The notes beneath the pieces were generated by a model. That model worked only from the letters and a program-made list of their open reading frames with translations. It did no database searches and was not told where the DNA came from. A stretch of 64,000 nucleotides of DNA from Macrosoma leucophasiata (Eukaryota > Arthropoda > Insecta > Lepidoptera > Hedylidae): the NCBI GenBank assembly GCA_036365455.1, contig JAWQUS010000026.1, positions 17,983,111 through 18,047,110 of the forward strand, given 5' to 3'. Positions 45,101-53,783 of this stretch are shown here, one piece after another (the first letter of the stretch is position 1; each line of letters starts with the position of its first letter). The translations under genes were made by a program, and so were the position numbers.

Positions 45101-45885
45101 CCGCTCCAATTTGCCTTTTTTGTATTAAAGACCCGTGTTGTCCTACTAATTTGATGTCCTTTACTTTTCTTTAAATTTATTCTAAAAGTTATGCAGTTGT
45201 GGTCCGAACTAATTACTCCTTCCTCTACTCTCCAGTTTTCCACTAGGTCCAGCACGTCCGCAGAACAGGTCGTGACGTCAACGAAGCTGGAGTACACCAT
45301 ATCACCCCGGATGGTATGGAAAGTGGGTGTATCTCCTATGTTGAGCACCTGCAAGCTGTGCTCTTCGAGAAACCCAGACACCTCTTCTCCCCTGTTATCT
45401 AATTTTGCGCTACCCCACCAAGGGCTTTTCGCATTAAGGTCACCTCCAATTAGGAGTTTTGTAGTCCCGAGAACCTCCAAGATTCCTTTGAGCTGCTCCA
45501 GGTACGGCTCTATGGGCTGGTCTGGCTCAAAGTAAAGAGAGACCACCGCGATTTCCCAGGCGCTTGTTTGCATTTTCACCACGACGATGTTATTCGTGGT
45601 GATTAGGGGATACTGGACAACGTTTAGGTCGCTGTCGAAAACAGCTATCGCAGCTTTCGTTGTACCTCCCTTTTGGTCAGCACTCTGGTATATTCGGGAA
45701 CCGCGGTAGTCCCTCATCACCCCTGCTCCACCCACGTACGGTTCCTGGAGCAGAGCGAAGGCGAGTCCTCTGGTTCTGGCCTCTGCCATGAGTTCTAAAG
45801 TGGCCAGCTGTTTCCTTTGGAGGTTTACCTGGGCTACTGCGTATCCCTTGGTGGAGTCGCGCACTCCGTTGGATACTGGAACCAC
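42184..45885 (-). CDS. Element A ORF2: endonuclease, reverse transcriptase, RNase H
   Basis: The 1233-codon frame follows the ORF1 stop by one base and begins at GTG, not ATG; the first in-frame ATG is codon 33 (45,787-45,789). Domain order: APE-type endonuclease (AQVNLQR at about 18-24, LLQEPYV 45-51, IGGDLNAKSPWWG 146-158, SSDHN 226-230); RT (KAPGADGLTSD, YRPIGLLPVLGK, SLDIEGAFDNAWW near 608-620, GCVQGSIGGPILWN, FADD near 698-701); RNase H (FTDGS, YQAEL, YSDSR, KAHAG and NERADQL, giving the D-E-D-H-D set); a CICEP...HVLLDC zinc knuckle near 1161-1178. All catalytic residues are present and there is no frameshift. In TRAS elements the endonuclease nicks telomeric DNA and the RT primes on the nick. 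Whether translation uses GUG, reinitiation or a +1 shift is open. Confidence 0.9.
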   Translation of the reverse strand: MVPVSNGVRDSTKGYAVAQVNLQRKQLATLELMAEARTRGLAFALLQEPYVGGAGVMRDYRGSRIYQSADQKGGTTKAAIAVFDSDLNVVQYPLITTNNIVVVKMQTSAWEIAVVSLYFEPDQPIEPYLEQLKGILEVLGTTKLLIGGDLNAKSPWWGSAKLDNRGEEVSGFLEEHSLQVLNIGDTPTFHTIRGDMVYSSFVDVTTCSADVLDLVENWRVEEGVISSDHNCITFRINLKKSKGHQISRTTRVFNTKKANWSGFREKIAQLATESNINLENITHIDNETHLERTVQNYTDIIIKSSQENIPKKKFTEVLTLPWWSEELAALKSEVSTRKNRIRCAAPVRRSKVVDEYLQAKEKYELSAKRAQTQSWKEFCGKQDREGVWEGIYRVIGKTSRRQEELPLVKEGVALNPRESAALLADTFYPEDAVCRDNAEHQRTREAASRVNDRIHDEHHDPPFTLQELKSAVNGFNPKKAPGADGLTSDICSQAIFQDPQSFLALANKCLEMGHFPTIWKRAIVVALRKPGKDDYTSPKAYRPIGLLPVLGKVLEKMVVARLKWHLIPKMSTRQFGFMPQRSTEDSLYTMINHIRKKLEAKKLITLVSLDIEGAFDNAWWPAIKVRLAEERCPVNIRRLLDSYLDCRTVTVRYSGVEHSKGTNKGCVQGSIGGPILWNLLLDPLLKELERDDVYCQAFADDVVLVFDGNTGLEVQRQANAALARVRQWGVRNKLTFAPHKTCAMVITKKLKYDAPLLRMGGVDIGMSRKIKILGLTIDDRLSFNAHVENICKRALDVYKQLSKAAKASWGLHPDIIRIIYTAAVEPIITYAASAWAPATKKIGIGRLLNSVQRGFAQKLCKSYRTVSLNAALILAGILPLDLRIQEAAALYEVRRGSFRSVIGDREPERAVRFAEAPHPALHMDLGFVKLVDQQLVDSHSTQAVRIFTDGSKIDGRVGAALSLWNSAAETKAVKLCLSSYCTVYQAELLAICRATSEVLKSKEVSFGIYSDSRAALETVTNQSSLHPLAEQTRSNLKAALTQGKVVSLFWVKAHAGLLGNERADQLAKEAAQNRKKKPDYDRCPASFAKRLIREESLDEWNQRYRSGETASVTKLFLPDARCAYRLVRQLKPTGVLTQILTGHGGFSEYLNRFKCKESPSCICEPGVVESVPHVLLDCPVFGSDRHDLETKIEDKITENHLSTLIKSKNYQNVFIKYCLKVSNKVVNRNKTDI

Positions 45886-45886
45886 G

Positions 45887-47341
45887 TTAGCAATACGTGA
45901 TCTTGGCTCTCGCTAGAGCCTCCCATCTTCGCCTTACTGGGCATTCTGAGCTGAATGCATTGTGCTCTGCTTCGCCCAGTTTGGCCTGCATGCAGTTGCA
46001 GCAGGATGGGACGGTTCCAGCGAGCCAGTCCGCGCACTGCGACTTCATGTGGGGTCCCCCACAGTGGCTACACCTCTCTACAGTTTCTTTGCAGAACTTT
46101 CTGCCATGTCCGTAACCCAGGCAGAGGGAACATTGTACGAGAGGTGATTGGTCCGCCACTCTTATCCGTTGGATGTCAATGTGAACGGTACCTCTGTCCA
46201 ACATTCTGTTGTACACTATGGGGGACACTCGTATTACTACGTGGCCAGCGTGCGGGTTCCTCGTCTTCCGCCTGTACCTTAGCTCCACTCTACCGTTTTC
46301 ACCGTCGAGGCCGCGAAAAACGTCCTCGTTCTGATTCCTCAAAGCCGATAAGATGTCATCATCGCTGTTGTATGATAAAACGTCTTTGAGGACCAGAAGT
46401 GGATCCTTGTTTTTCACTTCCTCGACGGTGAGATGGTCCTCCGCACTCTTTAACCTTTCTTTGATCCTTTCTCTCTCCTCAGTCGTCCTGCATCCTACTA
46501 TTACTTTCCTGTCTTTAACCTTTCTTATGCTATCCACAGTTACACCACCTTCCTTTGCTCTCACTGTTTTCCTTATCCTTTCAATCACTTCTTCTCCTGT
46601 TTCCGTCTCGTCTTTCGAAGCAATTACTACCGAGTGTAGCGCGGTGCGCGAAGGAACTTGTGTCCTGCGCTGTCCCGCAGCCACACTCGCGTAGGACGCT
46701 TTCTCCATTCCTTCACTGTGCCTATCAATAGTTTCCTTCAGTTTCTCCATCTTGTCGTTACTCTCCTTTATCAGTCTCCCATGTTCTTCAATCATTTTTC
46801 TCAAATTTACTTCTTCTGTCCCTCTATCAACGTCTACCACTGTCTCGACCATTTCTTTTCCAGGTTCATTTCCCTCTTTCTTTCCAGCCGTTATATTATT
46901 GGCTTCTGCCTCCTTGACCAGCTGGTAAAGACGCTCAATGGCCAAGGTGACTTCATTTTTTATGTCGGTCTTTAGGTTGCGTGAGTTGTTGAGATGCAGC
47001 TTCGCTTTATTTAAGCAAGCCCTGGCCTCAGCAATTCTACCCAATGGTTTTGTTGTTTTCGAGGGGTTGGCGGTGTTTTCATGGGAATTACGTCGAGTTG
47101 TGGGTTTGTCTGGGATAGCGGAGGGCTTCCTCGCTTTGACCGGTGCAGCGGTAACTTCTTTTGGTGGCGAGATAGATGGTAACCGGTAGGTAGTATTTAC
47201 CGTCTCCCATTCGCCAATACTCCTCCTAACATTTGTTTTTGGAGAGGGTCCTGCCTTCTCTGTCATTTGTTTGGGGGAGCATTGGCGATTTGCCTCCTCT
47301 CCCACAGATGGTCGCTTCACTGGAGTTCTCATACCTAGCAT
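45887..47341 (-). CDS. Element A ORF1 (Gag-like, three CCHC knuckles)
   Basis: The 484-aa frame starts at ATG (47,339-47,341; MLGMRTPVKRP). The first half is basic and charged, with a probable coiled coil around the MIEEHGRLIKESNDKMEK stretch (roughly residues 180-225). The region from about 230 to 390 corresponds to the conserved Gag core (ending VADQSPLVQC). Three zinc knuckles follow at about 404-467: CSLCLGYGHGRKFC, CSHCGGPHMKSQC and C-x2-C-x9-H-x6-C. The stop TAA is one base before the ORF2 frame starts. The protein is expected to package element RNA and steer it to telomeres. Confidence 0.9.
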   Translation of the reverse strand: MLGMRTPVKRPSVGEEANRQCSPKQMTEKAGPSPKTNVRRSIGEWETVNTTYRLPSISPPKEVTAAPVKARKPSAIPDKPTTRRNSHENTANPSKTTKPLGRIAEARACLNKAKLHLNNSRNLKTDIKNEVTLAIERLYQLVKEAEANNITAGKKEGNEPGKEMVETVVDVDRGTEEVNLRKMIEEHGRLIKESNDKMEKLKETIDRHSEGMEKASYASVAAGQRRTQVPSRTALHSVVIASKDETETGEEVIERIRKTVRAKEGGVTVDSIRKVKDRKVIVGCRTTEERERIKERLKSAEDHLTVEEVKNKDPLLVLKDVLSYNSDDDILSALRNQNEDVFRGLDGENGRVELRYRRKTRNPHAGHVVIRVSPIVYNRMLDRGTVHIDIQRIRVADQSPLVQCSLCLGYGHGRKFCKETVERCSHCGGPHMKSQCADWLAGTVPSCCNCMQAKLGEAEHNAFSSECPVRRRWEALARAKITYC

Positions 47342-47910
47342 ACTTTATTTAGGGAAGATGTAGGGAATATAAAACGGAGGTGTGGGTCAATAAACCCGTG
47401 TCAAATCGTATTGGGTCAATAAACCCGGTTAACAATTTGGTCAAAAAACCAATCAAATCGTCAAAACAATCTTTTTGTACCGTTAGTAAAGAATCGCAGG
47501 ATGCATGTGTCAATACGATTTCTATTAAGTTGTCAATTAAAAATTTAATAAATATATTACTTGATGGAATCCCCTATTTAGATGACGTTGTCGACAAAGT
47601 CTTAATACCAAAACATCAACGGGAGGGTGGGAGGGCCAAATTTTGCCAATTTTTCGCGTGAAAAGGGCGAATTTGGTGTCAAAAAATTTGGAATAATGCA
47701 AGCTATTTAATATACTAATAAAACAAGGGGTGCGCGATAGTAAAATTTTGAGAAAAAATTCAAAAACAGTTTTTTACACTATGAAATCTTAAGTTATTAA
47801 TAATTTCCAAAATAAGGGGATTCAAAAGTCAAAAATAACGGCTATATATTTTATTTATTTATACGTATATACGGTATAAATTTGGTATTTATCAGATAAA
47901 TACTTTACAG
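47342..47910 (-). promoter_or_regulatory. Element A 5' UTR with single 265-bp module
   Basis: Three copies of GGTCAATAAACC or GGTCAAAAAACC (47,385, 47,414, 47,439) lie close to the ORF1 start, spaced 26-29 bp. Further out is a 265-bp module (47,646-47,910), beginning CCAATTTTTCGCGTGAAAAG, that is identical to the outer module of the B elements. As the only sequence upstream of ORF1, it should hold the internal promoter that non-LTR elements need. Confidence 0.6.
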
Positions 47911-48185
47911 TTAGCTCGAGTTAGGTTAGCTCGAGTTAGGTTAGCTCGAGTTAGGTTAGCTCGAGTTAGGTTAGGTTAGGTTAGGTTAGGTTAGGTTAGG
48001 TTAGGTTAGGTTAGGTTAGGTTAGGTTAGGTTAGGTTAGGTTAGGTTAGGTTAGGTTAGGTTAGGTTAGGTTAGGTTAGGTTAGGTTAGGTTAGGTTAGG
48101 TTAGGTTAGGTTAGGTTAGGTTAGGTTAGGTTAGGTTAGGTTAGGTTAGGTTAGGTTAGGTTAGGTTAGGTTAGGTTAGGTTAGG
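47911..48185 (+). repeat. Telomeric block 1: four variant units and 43 TTAGG units
   Basis: Four 15-bp units TTAGCTCGAGTTAGG (47,911-47,970) are followed by 43 uninterrupted TTAGG units (47,971-48,185), then TT running into the poly(T) of element B1. The G-rich strand reads rightwards. Confidence 0.95.
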
Positions 48186-48217
<32 letters not shown>

Positions 48218-48580
48218 AGCATCTTCCTCTAACATAATTAGAGACTTTTCTTACGGTGAATTTTATTACTAATTATATTTATTTTATTATGTACAGACAG
48301 TTTACTTATAAGATTGTTCTTATTCTAGACTTATCATTATTATTATTTCTTTACTTTATATTTATCCTTTATTTTTCTTTCTATTATTACTATACCTTAA
48401 CGAATTTTGACGAGTGACATTAACATTTACATAAGCTTATGGCTTAACGTTATCATACTTATACCTATACTGTTCTTTATTTCACTTATTTATAATTTTA
48501 TCTGTGTAGTTTATTTTATACTTATAGTTTATTTTCTTAATATTATACTAATGCTCTATGTTGTTTACTTTATGCTAAAC

Positions 48581-48622
48581 TATGCTATTGGTATATAATC
48601 TTAACTTATATATAATAGCATA
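48581..48622 (-). promoter_or_regulatory. Element B1 3' UTR stem-loop
   Basis: TATGCTATT (48,581-48,589) pairs with AATAGCATA (48,614-48,622), again four bases past the ORF2 stop. The loop differs from element A while the stem is kept, suggesting selection on structure. Confidence 0.5.
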
Positions 48623-48625
48623 TGC

Positions 48626-51600
48626 TTATTTATCTGTTTTGTTTCTGTTTATTACCTTACTACTAATTTTAATACAATATCTTAAGAATACTTTTTGTAA
48701 TTTTTTATTTGCTAATAGTGTTGACAAATTATTGTGAGTAAGTTTCTCCTCTATATACTGTTCTAGCTCATGTCTGTCAAGGTCATACACCGGGCAGTCC
48801 AGGAGGACATGCGGGACCGATTCGACGACTCCCGGCTCGCAGATACATGACGGGCTCTCCTTACACTTGAAGCGATTTAGGTATTCAGAGAACCCGCCAT
48901 GTCCTGTCAGTACTTGTGTTAGTATGCCCGTTGGTTGGAGTTTTCTAACTAACGCGTAAGCATCTCTGGCATCTGGAAGGAACAGCTTAGTACCCGAGGC
49001 AGTTTCTCCGGACCGGTATCTTCGGTTCCATTCATCAAGCGACTCTTCTCGAATTAGTCGCTTGACGAACGACACCGGACACCGGTCATAGTCTGGTTTC
49101 TTTTTACTGTTCTGTGCAGCTTCCTTTGCCAGTATGTCTGCACGCTCGTTTCCCGGAAGCCCCGCATGAGCCTTGACCCAGAACAAGGAGACAACTTTGC
49201 CCTGAGCCAAGGCAGCCTTCAGGTTACTCCTTGAGTGTACTGCAAGAGGGTGAAGCGAGCTTTGGTTTATAACCGTCTCCAATGCAGACCTGGAGTCACT
49301 ATAAATGCCAAAGCTCGCTTGCTTACTCTTCAAGACCTCGCCCGTCGCCCTGCATATGGCCAGTAATTCGGCTTGGTAGACCGTGCAGTACGATGAGAGA
49401 CAAAGTTTGACGGATTTGGTTTCGGCCACACTGTTCCATAGTGACAGTGCAGCTCCGACCTTTCCGTCAATTTTGCTCCCATCGGTGTAAATTTGTACTG
49501 CTTGTGTGCTGTGTGAATCAACGAGTTGCTGGTCTACCAGTTTCACAAATTCCAGGTCCATATGCAGTGCAGGATGAGAGGCTTCTGCAAATCCCACCGC
49601 ACGTTCTGTTTCCCTATCTCCTAACACTGACCGGGATGACCCTCTCCTTGCCTCATACAGGGCAGCTGCCTCTTGTATTCTGAGGTCGAGAGGAAGTAGC
49701 CCGGCCAGTACCAAAGCTGAGTTCAGGGAGACCGTGCGGTATGATTTGCAGAGCTTCTGAGCGAAGCCTCGCTGGACTGAGTTCAAGAGCCTTCCAATGC
49801 CGATCTTTTTGGATGCCGGTGCCCAGGCGCTAGCGGCATACGTAATGATGGGCTCCACCGCAGCTGTGTAAATGACACGTATAACATCTGGGTGGAGTCC
49901 CCAACTCGCCTTTGCGGCCTTGGAAAGCTGCTTGTAAACGTCCAGTGCCCTCTTGCAGACATTTTCGACGTGTTCGTGAAACGTTAGTTTTTCGTCGATC
50001 GTCAATCCCAAAACCTTAATTTTGCGTGACATGCCAATGTCGACCCCGCCCATCCGCAGCAGCGGAGCGTCGTACTTCAATTTCCTCGTGACCACCATTG
50101 CGCAGGTCTTATGAGGTGCGAATGTCAATTTGTTTCTGACGCCCCACTGCTGCACGCGCGCGAGTGCCGCATTGGCCCGTCTTTGCACGTCCAGCCCGGT
50201 GTCTCCATCGAAAATTAGCACGACATCGTCGGCGAAGGCTTGACAGTAGATGTCAGAGCTGTCCAATTCCTTAAGGAGAGGGTCTAGTAGGAGATTCCAA
50301 AGGATTGGGCCACCGATGGATCCCTGGACGCAGCCCTTATTTGTGCTCTTAGTGTGTTCTACCCCGGAGTATCTCACTGTGACGGTTCTGCAGTCAAGGT
50401 AGCTGTCGAGTAGCCTCCTGATATTTACCGGACACTTTTCCTCAGCCAGTCTGACTTTTATGGCCGGCCACCATGCGTTATCGAAGGCTCCCTCTATATC
50501 CAATGATATCAACGTAACTAACTTCTTTGCATCTAGTTTCTTTTGAATGTATTTCATCATGGTATATAGGGAGTCTTCGGTACTCTTTTGTGGCATGAAG
50601 CCAAACTGGCGAGTACTCATCCTCGGTATCAGGTGCCACTTCAACCTTGCTACTACCATCTTCTCTAGGACCTTCCCCAAGACCGGGAGTAGGCCAATCG
50701 GTCTATAGGCCTTGGGGCTTGTGTAGTCGTCCTTGCCCGGCTTCCTAAGCGCCACGACGATGGCCTTTTTCCAAATTTTTGGAAAATAGCCCATTTCCAG
50801 ACACTTATTCGCTAGGGCAAGGAATGACTCTGGGTCCTGGAAGATGGCTTGACTGCAGATATCCGCCGTGAGACCGTCTGCTCCGGGGGCCTTTTTGGGA
50901 TTAAAACCATTCACCGCGGACTTGAGTTCCTGCAGGGTGAATGGTGGATCATGGTGTTCATCATGCATCCTATCATTCACCCTTAACGCAGCCTCTCTAG
51001 TCCGCTGGTGGTCTGCGTTGTCCCTGAGCACTGCGTCCTCGGGGTAGAAGGTATCTGCCAGAAGGGCTGCCGACTCGCTTGGATTTAAGGCCACTCCATC
51101 TTTGGCCAGAGTTAGCTCCTCCTGCCTTCTGGTAGTTCTCCCTATCACCCTATAAATTCCCTCCCAGATCCCCTCCCTATCCTGTTTCTCACAAAACTCT
51201 TTCCAGCTTTGCGTCTGGGCTCTTTTCGCATTTAATTCATATTTTTCTTTTGCTTGCAGGTACTCATCGACGACCTTGGCTCTCCGGACTGGTGCTGCGC
51301 AGCGGATGCGGTTCTTTCTGGTGGAGACTTCATTCTTCAGAGCTACGAGTTCTTCGGACCACCACGGTAAGGTAAGTAAGTTTTTATGTTTCTTTATAGG
51401 TATATTTTCCTGACTAGATTTTAGAATAATATTTGTATAATTTTGTACAGAGTTTTCCAAAAGTGTTTTGTTTTCAATATGTTTTATGTTTTCTAGTTTT
51501 AAGTTTTCTTCTGTGGCTAATTGGGCCATTTTCTCACGAAAACGGCTCCAATTAGCCTTTTTTGTATGAAATATCCTAGTAGTCCTGTCAATTTTGTGTC

Positions 51601-52327
51601 CATTACTTTTCCGAATGTTGATATTGAAGGTTATACAGTTGTGGTCCGAGCTTATTACTCCTTCCTCTACTTTCCAGTTCTCCACCAGATCCAACATGTC
51701 CGAAGAGCAGGCCGTGACGTCAACGAAACTGGAGTACGTCTTATCTCCCCGGATGGTATAAAAAGTGGGCGTATCTCCTATGTTGAGTATCTGCAAGCTA
51801 TGCTCTTCAAGAAACCCAGACGCCTCTTCGCCTCTGTAATCCATTTTAGCGCTACCCCACCAAGGGCTTTTTGCATTCAGGTCACCTCCTATCAGGAGTC
51901 GCACAGGTCCCAGAACCTCCAGAATACTTCTGAGCTGCTCCAGGTACGGCTCTATGGGCTGGTCTGGTTCGAAGTAAAGAGAGACCACCGCGATTTCCCA
52001 GGCGCTTGTCTGTATCTTCACCACGACGATGTTAGACGTGGTGAGTTGAGGGTACTGGGTGACGTCCAGTTTGCTGTCGAAGACTGCAATGGCAGCTTTA
52101 GTCGGCCCTCCCCTTTGGTCAGCGCTCTGGTATATTTGGGAGCCGCGGTAGTCCTTCATCACCCCTGTTCCACCCACGTACGGTTCCTGGAGCAGTGCAA
52201 AAGCGAGACCCCGAGTTTTTGCCTCTACCATGAGTTCGATGGTGGCGAGTTCTTTCCTTTGGAGGTTAACCTGAGCTATTGCGTATCCGTTGGTGGGGTG
52301 GCGTACTCTGTCATATCCTGGAACCAC
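48626..52327 (-). CDS. Element B1 ORF2: endonuclease, reverse transcriptase, RNase H
   Basis: 1233 codons without interruption. Visible key residues by codon: endonuclease Asn21, Glu48, Asp149, Asn151, Asp228 and His229; RT Asp610 and FADD 698-701; RNase H Asp949, Glu987, Asp1011, His1054, Asp1064; zinc knuckle Cys1161, Cys1163, His1173, Cys1178. The nominal first codon is GTG (52,325-52,327), one base after the ORF1 stop TGA. The same frame is closed by a TAG at 52,355-52,357, and the first ATG is codon 33 (52,229-52,231), which lies after endonuclease Asn21. So a full enzyme cannot start at an in-frame AUG. It is similar to but clearly distinct from A ORF2. Confidence 0.92.
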   Translation of the reverse strand: MVPGYDRVRHPTNGYAIAQVNLQRKELATIELMVEAKTRGLAFALLQEPYVGGTGVMKDYRGSQIYQSADQRGGPTKAAIAVFDSKLDVTQYPQLTTSNIVVVKIQTSAWEIAVVSLYFEPDQPIEPYLEQLRSILEVLGPVRLLIGGDLNAKSPWWGSAKMDYRGEEASGFLEEHSLQILNIGDTPTFYTIRGDKTYSSFVDVTACSSDMLDLVENWKVEEGVISSDHNCITFNINIRKSNGHKIDRTTRIFHTKKANWSRFREKMAQLATEENLKLENIKHIENKTLLENSVQNYTNIILKSSQENIPIKKHKNLLTLPWWSEELVALKNEVSTRKNRIRCAAPVRRAKVVDEYLQAKEKYELNAKRAQTQSWKEFCEKQDREGIWEGIYRVIGRTTRRQEELTLAKDGVALNPSESAALLADTFYPEDAVLRDNADHQRTREAALRVNDRMHDEHHDPPFTLQELKSAVNGFNPKKAPGADGLTADICSQAIFQDPESFLALANKCLEMGYFPKIWKKAIVVALRKPGKDDYTSPKAYRPIGLLPVLGKVLEKMVVARLKWHLIPRMSTRQFGFMPQKSTEDSLYTMMKYIQKKLDAKKLVTLISLDIEGAFDNAWWPAIKVRLAEEKCPVNIRRLLDSYLDCRTVTVRYSGVEHTKSTNKGCVQGSIGGPILWNLLLDPLLKELDSSDIYCQAFADDVVLIFDGDTGLDVQRRANAALARVQQWGVRNKLTFAPHKTCAMVVTRKLKYDAPLLRMGGVDIGMSRKIKVLGLTIDEKLTFHEHVENVCKRALDVYKQLSKAAKASWGLHPDVIRVIYTAAVEPIITYAASAWAPASKKIGIGRLLNSVQRGFAQKLCKSYRTVSLNSALVLAGLLPLDLRIQEAAALYEARRGSSRSVLGDRETERAVGFAEASHPALHMDLEFVKLVDQQLVDSHSTQAVQIYTDGSKIDGKVGAALSLWNSVAETKSVKLCLSSYCTVYQAELLAICRATGEVLKSKQASFGIYSDSRSALETVINQSSLHPLAVHSRSNLKAALAQGKVVSLFWVKAHAGLPGNERADILAKEAAQNSKKKPDYDRCPVSFVKRLIREESLDEWNRRYRSGETASGTKLFLPDARDAYALVRKLQPTGILTQVLTGHGGFSEYLNRFKCKESPSCICEPGVVESVPHVLLDCPVYDLDRHELEQYIEEKLTHNNLSTLLANKKLQKVFLRYCIKISSKVINRNKTDK

Positions 52328-52328
52328 T

Positions 52329-53783
52329 TCAGCAGTACGCGATCTTCGCTCTAGCTAGAGCCTCCCATCTTCGCCTCACTGGGCAGTCTATGCTGAAAGC
52401 ATTGTGCTCTGTTTCGCCCAGTTTGGCTTGCGTACAATTGCAGCAAGATGGGACGGTTCCAGCGAGCCAGTCCGCGCACTGCGATTTCATGTGGGGCCCC
52501 CCACAATGACTACACCTCTCTACAGTCTCTTTGCAGAATTTTCTGCCGTGTCCATATCCCAAGCAGAGGGAGCACTGTACGAGAGGTGATTGGTCCGCCA
52601 CTCTTATACGTTGAATGTCGATGTGGACGGTACCCTTGTCTAGCATTCTATTGTATAATGTGGGGGACACCCGTATGACAACGTGGCTAGCATGCGGGTT
52701 CCTCGTCTTCCGTCTATACCGTAGTTCCACCTTACCCTTTTCACCGTCGAGGCCGCGAAAAACATCTTCATTCTGGTTCCTCAAGGCTGATAGGATGTCA
52801 TCATCGCTATTGTATGTTAATACGCCTTTAAGGACCAGGAGTGGATCCTTGTTTTTCACTTCCTCAACGGTGAGGTGGTCCTCCGCGCTCTTTAATCTCT
52901 CCTTGATCCTTTCTCTCTCTTCTGATGTCCTACATCCTACTATTACTTTCCTGTCCTTGACTTTTCTTATACTGTCCACTGTTATCCCTCCTTCCTTAGC
53001 TCTTACTGTTTTCCTTATCCTTTCAATTACTTCTTCTCCTGTTTCCTTTTCGTCCTTTGACGCGATCACTACTGAATGTAATGCGGTTCGCGAGGGAATT
53101 TCTTTCCTATGCTGACCCGCTGCTACACTCGCGTAGGACGCTTTCTCTATACCTTCGTTATGTCTCTCTATCGATTCTTTCAGTTTTTCCATCTTCTCAT
53201 TACTTTCCTTGATCAATCTTCCATGTTCTTCAATTATTTCTCTTAAATTTACTTCCTCTGTCGTCCTGTCAACGTTCGTCACTGTCTCTACTATCTCTTT
53301 CCCAGTTTTATTTTCCTCTTTCTTACCCAGGGTAATGCCAGCCTCTGCCTCTTTGACCAGTTGGTAGAGACGCTCGATGGCTAGAGTGACCTCGTTTTTT
53401 ATATCTGTTTTCAGATTGCGCGAGTTGTTTAAATGCAGCTTTGCTTTATTTAGGCACGCCCTAGCCTCGGCGACTCTACCAACCGACTTAATGGTTTTTG
53501 AGGGAATATCTGCGGATTCCTGAGAAGCTCTCTGAGCTACTAGTCTGCTGTCTGGAAGGGCAGTGTTCTTTTTCACCTTGATCGGCGCAGAGGAGACTGG
53601 CTTCGGTGGCGAGATGGACGGTAGACGGTAAGTTGTGTTCACCGTCTCCCATTCACCAATGCTCCTCCTAACGTTTGGTTTTGGAGAGGGTCCTGCCCTC
53701 TCTGTCGATTGTTTGGGGGAGCATTGGCGATTTGCCTCCCTTTCAACCGATGTCCTTTTTGCAGGGGTTCTCATTCCTAACAT
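52329..53783 (-). CDS. Element B1 ORF1 (Gag-like, three CCHC knuckles)
   Basis: 484 aa from the ATG at 53,781-53,783, chosen because it matches the element A start (MLGMRTPAKRT); an upstream extension to 53,831 has no counterpart in A. It has the same coiled-coil region (IIEEHGRLIKESNEKMEK) and three knuckles (CSLCLGYGHGRKFC, CSHCGGPHMKSQC, and a third C-x2-C-x9-H-x6-C). It ends in TGA, whereas A ends in TAA, at the same place. Confidence 0.9.
   Translation of the reverse strand: MLGMRTPAKRTSVEREANRQCSPKQSTERAGPSPKPNVRRSIGEWETVNTTYRLPSISPPKPVSSAPIKVKKNTALPDSRLVAQRASQESADIPSKTIKSVGRVAEARACLNKAKLHLNNSRNLKTDIKNEVTLAIERLYQLVKEAEAGITLGKKEENKTGKEIVETVTNVDRTTEEVNLREIIEEHGRLIKESNEKMEKLKESIERHNEGIEKASYASVAAGQHRKEIPSRTALHSVVIASKDEKETGEEVIERIRKTVRAKEGGITVDSIRKVKDRKVIVGCRTSEERERIKERLKSAEDHLTVEEVKNKDPLLVLKGVLTYNSDDDILSALRNQNEDVFRGLDGEKGKVELRYRRKTRNPHASHVVIRVSPTLYNRMLDKGTVHIDIQRIRVADQSPLVQCSLCLGYGHGRKFCKETVERCSHCGGPHMKSQCADWLAGTVPSCCNCTQAKLGETEHNAFSIDCPVRRRWEALARAKIAYC

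Larger units (their letters stand above)
41710..47910 (-). mobile_element. TRAS-like element A, full length, intact ORFs
   Basis: The sense strand is the - strand: 5' UTR 47,910-47,342 (569 bp), ORF1, ORF2, 3' UTR 42,183-41,741, poly(A) of about 30 nt at 41,740-41,711. Sense orientation runs with the CCTAA strand, toward the centromere, as known for TRAS elements. The 3' UTR has a conserved 9-bp stem just after ORF2. The 5' end meets four CTCGAG-bearing 15-bp units. It differs from the B type throughout the ORFs. Confidence 0.9.

Noticed and set aside
51521..52354. 277-codon + strand frame opposite B1 ORF2 (also 59,138-59,971)
   Set aside because: It is antisense to the conserved endonuclease coding region, has no recognised domain, and exists in both copies only because they are identical.
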